Assembly (NCBI GenBank): GCA_029287515.1
Contig: JARFQZ010000349.1
Span: 1 to 8,772, forward strand
Length of the DNA: 8,772 nt
Source: Lysobacterales bacterium
Lineage (GTDB): Bacteria > Pseudomonadota > Gammaproteobacteria > Xanthomonadales > SZUA-36
Direction of reading: 5' to 3'
Shown here: positions 1 through 5,109 of the stretch, one piece after another
How the letters are laid out: each line of letters begins with the position of its first letter
Position numbering within the stretch: position 1 is the first letter of the stretch
Made by a program: the position numbers and the translations under genes
Notes under the pieces: model-generated
The model's database searches: none
Told to the model about the DNA's origin: nothing
What the model saw: the letters and a program-made list of their open reading frames with translations, nothing else

Positions 1-182
1 TGCACGTAAAGAGACAGCGGTTTCGGGATCAGTTCGCTGTTGCTGGCCGCGGTGAAGCGCTTGTAAGCCTCGGCATCGAATCCTTCCATGAACTGGACAG
101 CAGTCGGGTAAGACGTGTAACGCGGTCCTGCTACATCGTACCTCTTGATCAGTTCTGTGTTGAATTTTACTCGCTGTTCCAT
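1..182 (-). CDS. hemN: Oxygen-independent coproporphyrinogen III oxidase, N-terminal part (runs off the window)
   Basis: The gene reads leftward from ATG at 182 and is cut by the window edge after 60 full codons. The peptide contains ELIKRYDVAGPRYTSYPTA, the hallmark N-terminus of HemN, and ends PLSLYV plus the first two bases of a His codon, exactly where HemN continues into the HIPFC radical-SAM cysteine motif. HemN is a cytoplasmic radical SAM enzyme that decarboxylates coproporphyrinogen III to protoporphyrinogen IX without oxygen. The iron-sulfur cysteines lie outside the window, so an intact active site cannot be confirmed. The start is supported by alignment with the family N-terminus. 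The Shine-Dalgarno is weak (GGAA about 9 nt upstream). A TATAAC at 205-210 could be its -10 box, without a clear -35. A single TTGAT half-site lies nearby, but no complete FNR/Anr dyad. Confidence 0.92.
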   Translation of the reverse strand, partial: MEQRVKFNTELIKRYDVAGPRYTSYPTAVQFMEGFDAEAYKRFTAASNSELIPKPLSLYV

Positions 183-245
183 TGACTGTTCCGGGTTTTG
201 ATCTGTTATATGAGTAAAGCGTAAACGATGCGGTAGGGCACAAAA

Positions 246-488
246 TTGACCGGAGTCATAAGCCTCGCTTTTGGACAACCGGGCACGCTAAATAATTCAA
301 AATTCGGCAACAATTCTGAAGGAAATGGGGAACTAAAACATGACGCAAGTCAATTACCGCGAAGGTATGCTGCACTTACACTAGCTTCATCGACGAACCA
401 GAATATCGGTTTTTCGAGGGAACACGATTGTGTGAAGACTCTCCAAGTCTCAAGAATTAGGCCAGGCTCACGTCTGGCCTTCTTTTTT
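246..488 (+). ncRNA. Candidate short transcript (small RNA or broken small gene) ending at a terminator
   Basis: No established gene is recognised in 183-486. A strong plus-strand terminator at 459-488 has no plus-strand gene in front of it, which suggests a short transcript ends there. A second small hairpin (AGACT, 5-nt loop, AGTCT; 436-450) sits just upstream. The stretch holds five GGA triplets (near 252, 272, 320, 329 and 419). An ATG at 340 follows GGGGA by 8 nt and opens a 14-codon frame (MTQVNYREGMLHLH, stop at 382-384). In the +1 frame, reading continues as a protein-like tail containing FIDEPEYRFFEGTR and stops at 458-460, right at the terminator. It could be a small RNA, a frameshifted small gene or a leader fragment. 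The 5' end is unknown; no convincing promoter was seen, and the start given is arbitrary. The terminator may instead serve queD from the other side. Confidence 0.25.
459..488 (+). terminator. Rho-independent terminator, possibly bidirectional
   Basis: AGGCCAG (459-465) and CTGGCCT (474-480) form a 7-bp GC-rich stem around an 8-nt loop, followed by TCTTTTTT on the plus strand. This is a textbook intrinsic terminator for plus-strand transcription. On the minus strand the same stem begins just past the queD stop codon, but is followed only by AATTCTT, so it may also end the queD operon less efficiently. Confidence 0.78.
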
Positions 489-840
489 ACCCGGTGTAAA
501 TACAGCCCGCGTTACAGGTTTCCTGCACCACGACTTTTGACAGCTCTGGCAGGGAGGGCATAAGGCGGTCCCAGATCCAGCGGGCGAGATTTTCACTGGT
601 CGGGTTTTCCAGGCCCTCGATGTCGTTCAGGCAATGGTGGTCCAGCTGGTCGAACAGTGGCTGAAAGGCACGCCGTAAATCGGCGAAGTCCATGACCCAG
701 CCGGAATCCTGGCCAACGGGCCCGGTAATGTGAATTTCGATTCTGAAGGAATGGCCGTGCAGGCGTGCGCATTTATGGCCTTCCGGCACATTGGGCAGGC
801 GGTGTGCAGCTTCTATCTGGAATACGCGAAAAACATCCAT
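487..840 (-). CDS. queD: 6-carboxytetrahydropterin synthase (QueD / 6-pyruvoyl-tetrahydropterin synthase family)
   Basis: This 117-aa protein has the usual length and motifs of QueD. Zinc ligands are H13 (in AAHRL) and H28/H30 (in LHGHSF). The predicted catalytic cysteine is C24, the DHH segment is at 67-69, PTSENLARWIW at 80-90, and the conserved pterin-binding glutamate is E107 in VQET. QueD converts 7,8-dihydroneopterin triphosphate to 6-carboxytetrahydropterin, the second step of 7-deazaguanine/queuosine synthesis, in the cytosol. The start fits the family N-terminus, but no Shine-Dalgarno is present; a GC hairpin abuts the ATG instead. The gene lies 39 bp downstream of the CDGSH gene on the same strand and is probably co-transcribed with it. 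The stop lies against the terminator at 459-488. No other que gene is in the window. A eukaryote-like PTPS role is less likely, given the short bacterial form. Confidence 0.95.
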   Translation of the reverse strand: MDVFRVFQIEAAHRLPNVPEGHKCARLHGHSFRIEIHITGPVGQDSGWVMDFADLRRAFQPLFDQLDHHCLNDIEGLENPTSENLARWIWDRLMPSLPELSKVVVQETCNAGCIYTG

Positions 841-858
841 GGGCGGATTGTGCCGCCC
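841..858 (-). promoter_or_regulatory. GC-rich hairpin abutting the queD start codon
   Basis: On the minus strand, GGGCGG, a 6-nt loop CACAAT, then CCGCCC directly precede the queD ATG. The 6-bp all-GC stem occupies the place where a Shine-Dalgarno would be, and none is seen. In the mRNA this could gate queD translation or act as an intercistronic element after the CDGSH gene. The base pairing is read directly; the function is inferred. It lacks the A-rich tail of a preQ1-I riboswitch. Confidence 0.5.
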
Positions 859-879
859 GCGATTCTTCCGTGCAACCGT

Positions 880-1512
880 TCAGCCCGTTTTGAACCCGGT
901 GCGCGAGTGCGAACCGTCGCAAAACGGTTTGCTGGCGGATTGGCCGCAGCGGCAAAGTGAGCCCCGCATCTTCACGCATTCCTGCCCAAACTGGTTATGC
1001 ATGCGCAACCGGCCCCGAAAAGTGACGGGTCCATCCTTGATGCACGAAATGGTAATTTTGCTGGGTCGCTGTGATGCGGCGATTTCCGATGCCTCCGAAA
1101 TCTTGCCCGGATTGATAAACTCTTTATCGATGTGCTGGCCATCGCACGTGGGCTTCGTTCCGGAGTGGCCACAACGGCAAAGCGACAGGTGATTGGCGTA
1201 TTGAACCGATCCGTCTTCCTGCACCAGGGTGATGTTGCCGGTGATTTGCAATGGCCCTCCGTTCGTGACCAGTGCCTCGTTTGGAACTTCGAGCAATCGC
1301 GGCGCACCGTGATTTTTCTGGCGTTCCTTGAACCAGCGGTCCAGCGCCTTTGCCGACGTGGTCTTGCTGTCCCTTCCGGTTATCGGTGATCTGCTGCCGG
1401 CAGAATCATCCATATAAGCAACAAATGCTTCACCGGATTCCTGGCTGGTAGATTGCGAGTCCTGCTCGACTCGCGCAGCGGCGGACGCCGCTCGTTTGGT
1501 GTTGTCATCCAT
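880..1512 (-). CDS. Protein with two CDGSH iron-sulfur motifs
   Basis: The protein is 210 aa from the chosen start. Two C-x-C-x8-CDGxH motifs are visible: C112, C114, C123 and H127 (CDGQH) and C187, C189, C198 and H202 (CDGSH). Each matches the 3-Cys/1-His ligand set that binds a redox-active 2Fe-2S cluster in the mitoNEET-like family. Bacterial tandem CDGSH proteins are known, but their cellular role is poorly defined (iron/redox or electron transfer). Residues 1-55 are hydrophilic, rich in Ser/Asp/Ala and probably disordered; 55-75 is basic and Lys/Arg-rich. No signal peptide or membrane segment is seen, so it is probably cytosolic. The start at 1512 is chosen because GGAGG lies 8 nt upstream; a longer frame to 1590 would run over this site and the promoter. 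It is first in a probable operon with queD. Biochemical function is not predicted further. Confidence 0.9.
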   Translation of the reverse strand: MDDNTKRAASAAARVEQDSQSTSQESGEAFVAYMDDSAGSRSPITGRDSKTTSAKALDRWFKERQKNHGAPRLLEVPNEALVTNGGPLQITGNITLVQEDGSVQYANHLSLCRCGHSGTKPTCDGQHIDKEFINPGKISEASEIAASQRPSKITISCIKDGPVTFRGRLRMHNQFGQECVKMRGSLCRCGQSASKPFCDGSHSRTGFKTG

Positions 1513-1520
1513 GACAAAAT

Positions 1521-1525
1521 CCTCC
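1521..1525 (-). promoter_or_regulatory. Shine-Dalgarno site of the CDGSH gene
   Basis: GGAGG on the minus strand, 8 nt before the ATG at 1512. It decides the start against the in-frame upstream ATGs at 1590 and 1566. Confidence 0.8.
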
Positions 1526-1542
1526 GAGAAATCCTTTCCCTG

Positions 1543-1550
1543 TTTATACT
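1543..1550. promoter_or_regulatory. Overlapping divergent -10 elements (candidate bidirectional promoter)
   Basis: The 8-bp TTTATACT carries a good -10 box on each strand: TATACT (1545-1550) on plus and TATAAA (1543-1548) on minus. Predicted start points about 7 nt beyond each box leave leaders of roughly 28 nt to the GTG at 1585 and 24 nt to the ATG at 1512, both normal lengths. Neither strand shows a good -35 hexamer at 16-18 bp, so an activator or upstream contacts may be needed. The positions are read from sequence; the promoter role is inferred. Confidence 0.45.
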
Positions 1551-1584
1551 GTAGCAGCAGTTTCATACCAGTGCGAGACTTTTT

Positions 1585-3186
1585 GTGCAAAAAATAATCA
1601 GATCAGTCCTTTTTATCCTCCTTGTTTTCCTGAATTTCGCCGCCGATGCCGCGCCTGAACCGGTACCGGACCGGCAACGCGGGGAGGGCCCTTTCAACCG
1701 GCTGATCCTGCGCGGGGTGACCGTCATCAATGGCGAGGGCGCTCCGCCCGTGGGCCCGATGGACGTCATAGTCGAAGGCAACCGCATCACGGAGGTCCAC
1801 AACGTGGGCTTTCCCGGGGTGCCAATCCTGGAAGATGACCGGCCGGAAATAAGGGAGGGGGATCGCGTGATGGAACTGGAAGGGCATTACCTTTTGCCCG
1901 GTTTCATCGACATGCACGCTCATTTCGGCGGCGATGCCCAGGGTGTGCCGGCTGAATACCCGGCCAAATTGTGGCTGGCGCATGGCATCACCACGATTCG
2001 CGAGCCGGGAAGCTTCAATGGGCTGGACTGGGTGAAAAATCACCAGCGGCGAAGTGCAAATAACGCGATCGCGGCGCCACGAATTGTGCCTTACGTGGGG
2101 TTTGGACAGGGTGCGGACGGCCCTTTCCTGGAACCGGAACAGGCCCGGGAATGGGTCCGCGATATCGCAAAGCGCGGCGCCAGTGGCATCAAGTTTTTTG
2201 GTGCGCCACCTGAAATCATGCAGGCGGCCCTGGACGAGGCCGCCAAACAAGGGCTGGGCTCTGCGATGCATCACGCCCAACTGGACGTTGCTCACTGGAA
2301 CGTGCTGGACTCCGCCCGGGCAGGGCTGACCACGATGGAACACTGGTACGGCTTACCGGAGGCGATGTTCGAGGACCAGGTAATCCAGGATTACCCGCTC
2401 GATTACAACTACAGTGACGAACAGCACCGGTTTGGGCAGGCGGGCCGGTTGTGGGCGCAGGCAGCACGTCCCGGAACAGAGAAATGGAGCGCGGTAAGGG
2501 ATGAATTGATCAGCCTGGATTTCACCCTGAACCCGACCATGACCATTTACGAAGCCAGCCGTGACCTGATGCGGGAAATGAACGCGGACTGGCAACAGGA
2601 CTACGCACACCCGAACCTGTGGTCATTCTTCCAGCCTTCGAGGCGCGCACACGGCTCCTACTGGTTCGACTGGACGACCGCGGACGAAATTGCCTGGAAA
2701 GAAAACTTCCGGCTCTGGATGACATTCCTTGATGATTATAAAAATCACGGTGGCCGGGTCACGCTGGGTTCCGACTCGGGCTATATCTGGAAACTTTATG
2801 GATTCGGTTATATCCGTGAAATGGAGCTCCTGCAGGAAGCCGGTTTCCACCCGCTCGAGGTATTGCAATCCGCCACCATTCACGGCGCTACTGTGCTGGG
2901 CATGCAGGACCGTATCGGATCCATCCGCCCCGGCAAGCTCGCGGACCTGGTGATCACGGCTGAAAACCCGCTGCAAAATTTCAAGGTGCTTTACGGCACC
3001 GGGCATTTTCGGCTGAACGACGCCAATCAACCCGCCCGGGTGGGCGGAGTGCGATATACCATTAAGGACGGAATTGTCTACGATGCCGAAGAATTGCTGT
3101 CGGACATTCGCCGGATGGTGAAAGACGCGCGGCGAGAAGCCGGTACCGGTCCTGGACCGGCGCGTCTCCCGTACATCCCTGAATAA
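1585..3186 (+). CDS. Secreted metal-dependent amidohydrolase
   Basis: This 533-aa protein begins with a Sec-type signal peptide (basic QKIIR, hydrophobic SVLFILLVFLNFAA, likely cleavage near ADA/APEP at 22-23), so it should be periplasmic or exported. The amidohydrolase-superfamily ligands are all visible: HAH (H111, H113), the probable carbamylated lysine K203 in GIKFFG, H229 or H230, H253 in MEHW, and D397 in GSDSG. The C-terminal GSIRPGKLADLVI (445-457) is the usual strand returning to the small beta domain. This set fits a binuclear metal hydrolase of the imidazolonepropionase/Xaa-Pro-dipeptidase-like branch; the substrate (peptide, cyclic amide or other) cannot be told. The GTG start at 1585 is the only start that captures the whole signal peptide, and an in-frame stop lies upstream at 1552-1554. 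The ribosome site is weak (GAG 7 nt upstream). It is monocistronic and convergent with the permease gene, 13 bp between stops. Confidence 0.93.
   Translation: MQKIIRSVLFILLVFLNFAADAAPEPVPDRQRGEGPFNRLILRGVTVINGEGAPPVGPMDVIVEGNRITEVHNVGFPGVPILEDDRPEIREGDRVMELEGHYLLPGFIDMHAHFGGDAQGVPAEYPAKLWLAHGITTIREPGSFNGLDWVKNHQRRSANNAIAAPRIVPYVGFGQGADGPFLEPEQAREWVRDIAKRGASGIKFFGAPPEIMQAALDEAAKQGLGSAMHHAQLDVAHWNVLDSARAGLTTMEHWYGLPEAMFEDQVIQDYPLDYNYSDEQHRFGQAGRLWAQAARPGTEKWSAVRDELISLDFTLNPTMTIYEASRDLMREMNADWQQDYAHPNLWSFFQPSRRAHGSYWFDWTTADEIAWKENFRLWMTFLDDYKNHGGRVTLGSDSGYIWKLYGFGYIREMELLQEAGFHPLEVLQSATIHGATVLGMQDRIGSIRPGKLADLVITAENPLQNFKVLYGTGHFRLNDANQPARVGGVRYTIKDGIVYDAEELLSDIRRMVKDARREAGTGPGPARLPYIPE
3124..3166. 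repeat. Nested inverted repeat in the 3' end of the amidohydrolase gene
   Basis: GACGCG (3124-3129) pairs with CGCGTC (3161-3166), enclosing CCGGT (3146-3150), a 5-nt loop CCTGG, and ACCGG (3156-3160). A further CCGGT at 3140-3144 can compete for the inner pairing. The structure lies 18 bp before the end of the coding region and has no T-run, so it is not a standard terminator. It may stabilise the mRNA end or slow polymerase in the convergent zone, or be a by-product of GC-rich Gly/Pro/Arg codons. Confidence 0.45.
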
Positions 3187-3199
3187 TAAAAGACAGCGT

Positions 3200-4378
3200 T
3201 CAGGAAGTGCTGAATATGAGCTTGGGGCGGTTGTAAAGCGTCGCCGCCACTACCGCCAGCGCCAGCCCAATGACCAGGGTGCCGGCGATGGACAGCGCGT
3301 ACCATGTCAGCGGCACTGCTTCCTCGCGGATCAATTCTCCGATCAGCAGGTTCTGCGAAAACAGCGGGATGTTCATCATCCACATCTCAGCCTTTATCGG
3401 GTTGGCCATGAAGATCAGGCTGGGGATCATCGGTATCAGGATCACCAGGCCCATGTAACTCTGCGCTTCACGGTAGCTCTTGGCGAACGAGGCCAGCAAG
3501 GTCAGCAGAGCGGCCGCCAGGATCGCGACCGGGGAAATGACGAACAGAATTTTCAGCAAAGTCTCCAGCCCCAGCGTGAGATCCATGCCGAAGGCGCCCA
3601 CCGGCATGTAGGGCAGCACGATGCGAAACGAGACCAGGGTCAGCGCCAGCGAAGCCATCGCGAACACCATCGTGGTGAGCATTTTCCCGGTCATGATCTG
3701 CCAGCGCGGCACCGGGTTGATCAACAGGGGTTCCAGCGATTTACGTTCTTTCTCCCCGGCAGTGGTGTCCATTGCCAGGTGTGTCGCTCCGGTGAACGCG
3801 GTGATCATCAGCACGTAGGGCAGAAAAATCACGGCCAGGATGGCCCGGCTCTTGGGCGTCGACAGGTCCACGTCCTTGACCATGACGGGAGAAGCCAGTT
3901 GCGGCGAGACGCCGCGAAGCCTGAGCCGCAGCGACCCGATCTGCTGGCCATAGGCATACAGCAGCCCCTTGATTTTCCGGATGGGCGCGTTGGATTCCTG
4001 TCGCGATGGATCCGAAATTACTTCCACCGGCGCGGGCAGGCCTTCAGCCCATTTTTCGGGATATTCCGGCAGAATGCGAAGTACCACCGGCACTTCCTGG
4101 CTGCGCACCAGTTCCTCCGGATCTTCCGGTTCCGGCAGTATTTCCGTTCCCTGCTGTTCAAGGAAACGGATCAGGCTGGGTGCGTACCCGGCGCCGATCA
4201 CTGGCAACTCCAGTGTTGCCTCGGCCCGTTCTTTTTCTGCGCTTTCGAGGAACCACATCATTCCCACGAACAGGAGCGGAAACAGCAGCGGCCCCAGCAA
4301 CAGGGAATTGAACAATGCCCGCCGGTCCCGAATGTTCTCACGAACTTCTTTTCTGAATACCGTGCTCAGTCCGTTCAT
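3200..4378 (-). CDS. natB: ABC-2 type exporter permease, NatB-like
   Basis: The 392-aa protein has the NatB/ABC-2 layout: a cytosolic N-terminus starting MNGLSTVFRKEVREN, TM1 at about 22-44, a large extracytoplasmic domain at about 45-178, then five more membrane helices near 179-200, 232-255, 272-297, 306-326 and 357-381. The family signature TTAGEKERKSLEPLL (205-219), between TM2 and TM3, is clear and is the loop that contacts the ATPase. Its ATG overlaps the natA stop as ATGA, so translation is coupled. It would pair with the NatA-like ATPase just upstream. In Bacillus NatAB exports Na+; in other bacteria the substrate of such pairs is mostly unknown, so sodium export is not assumed here. 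It ends the three-gene operon and faces the amidohydrolase gene; no terminator is seen in the short gap. Confidence 0.92.
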   Translation of the reverse strand: MNGLSTVFRKEVRENIRDRRALFNSLLLGPLLFPLLFVGMMWFLESAEKERAEATLELPVIGAGYAPSLIRFLEQQGTEILPEPEDPEELVRSQEVPVVLRILPEYPEKWAEGLPAPVEVISDPSRQESNAPIRKIKGLLYAYGQQIGSLRLRLRGVSPQLASPVMVKDVDLSTPKSRAILAVIFLPYVLMITAFTGATHLAMDTTAGEKERKSLEPLLINPVPRWQIMTGKMLTTMVFAMASLALTLVSFRIVLPYMPVGAFGMDLTLGLETLLKILFVISPVAILAAALLTLLASFAKSYREAQSYMGLVILIPMIPSLIFMANPIKAEMWMMNIPLFSQNLLIGELIREEAVPLTWYALSIAGTLVIGLALAVVAATLYNRPKLIFSTS

Positions 4379-5109
4379 GCCAGCAAGCCCTCTTCAGATC
4401 CTATGAGTTTTACGAAGGCGTCTTCCAGCGAATCGCAACCGGATCGTTCCAGCAGTTGTTCCGCCGTTCCGTCCGCAGCGACCTCGCCCTTGGCAATAAT
4501 AACGATCCGGTCACACAGGGCGGCCACTTCCTGCATGATGTGGGTGGACAGCACCACCGAGTGGCCGTCAGCTTTCAGGTTGCGGATATAGTCGCGCAGC
4601 GCACGCGTGCTCATGACGTCCAGCCCATTGCTGGGCTCGTCCATCAGCACCGTTTGCGGCTTGTGGATCATTGCCCGGGCGATGGCTACTTTGACGCGCT
4701 GGCCCTGCGAAAAGCCCTCGGTCCTGCGGTCAATGAAGTCTGCCATGTCCAGCGTGCGGGTCATCGTATCAATCCGCTCCCGGATGGTTTGTTTGTCCAT
4801 GCCATGAAGTTCGCCGTAGTACCTGATGTTCTCCCGCGCGGTCAGCCGGGAATACAATCCGCGGCTGTCCGGCACCACACCCAGCGTCCGCTTGATTTCC
4901 ATTGCGTCACGGGTGGGGTCCAGACCATCGATGCGGATTTCGCCTTCGTCGGGCGGCAACAGTGAGTAGAGCATCCGCAGCGTGGTGGTTTTCCCGGCGC
5001 CGTTCGGCCCCAGCAGCCCGGTGATCTCGCCGTCCCGGGCCTCGAAGGAAACGCCGTTCACGGCTTTGACCTCGCCAAAAGACTTGCGCAGATTTTTCAC
5101 AACGATCAT
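4375..5109 (-). CDS. natA: ABC transporter ATP-binding protein, NatA-like
   Basis: The 244-aa ATPase carries Walker A GPNGAGKTT (34-42), the signature FSQGQ (133-137), Walker B TVLMDEPSNGLD (153-164) and the switch histidine H190 in STH. Where most ABC ATPases have the Q-loop glutamine it has D81 (VVPDSRGLYSRLT, 78-90), a feature typical of the NatA branch rather than a defect. As a cytoplasmic homodimer it would drive the NatB-like permease encoded next. It overlaps both neighbours by 4 nt (ATGA): its start overlaps the hydrolase stop, and its stop overlaps the permease start, so all three products should be made from one message in linked amounts. The transported substrate is unknown. Confidence 0.93.
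   Translation of the reverse strand: MIVVKNLRKSFGEVKAVNGVSFEARDGEITGLLGPNGAGKTTTLRMLYSLLPPDEGEIRIDGLDPTRDAMEIKRTLGVVPDSRGLYSRLTARENIRYYGELHGMDKQTIRERIDTMTRTLDMADFIDRRTEGFSQGQRVKVAIARAMIHKPQTVLMDEPSNGLDVMSTRALRDYIRNLKADGHSVVLSTHIMQEVAALCDRIVIIAKGEVAADGTAEQLLERSGCDSLEDAFVKLIGSEEGLLA

Noticed and set aside
190..215. FNR/Anr box in front of hemN
   Set aside because: Only one TTGAT half-site is present; the partner half at the right spacing reads TATAT rather than ATCAA.
246..563. 105-codon plus-strand open frame in the hemN-queD gap
   Set aside because: It runs through the terminator and into the queD coding region antisense, has no family resemblance, no Shine-Dalgarno, and shows shadow-like composition after 490.
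1513..1590. N-terminal extension of the CDGSH protein to an ATG at 1590
   Set aside because: The extension has no family support, runs over the predicted promoter, and the ATG at 1512 has an excellent GGAGG site 8 nt upstream.
3779..4591. 270-codon plus-strand frame opposite the NatAB genes
   Set aside because: It is antisense to two clearly recognised overlapping genes, is rich in Arg/Pro/Gln/His as expected for an antisense shadow, and has no recognisable domain.
4866..4875. Possible defect in the NatA-like ATPase: aspartate where the Q-loop glutamine is expected
   Set aside because: The VVPDSRGLYSRLT pattern with aspartate is usual in the NatA branch; the other ATPase motifs are intact.
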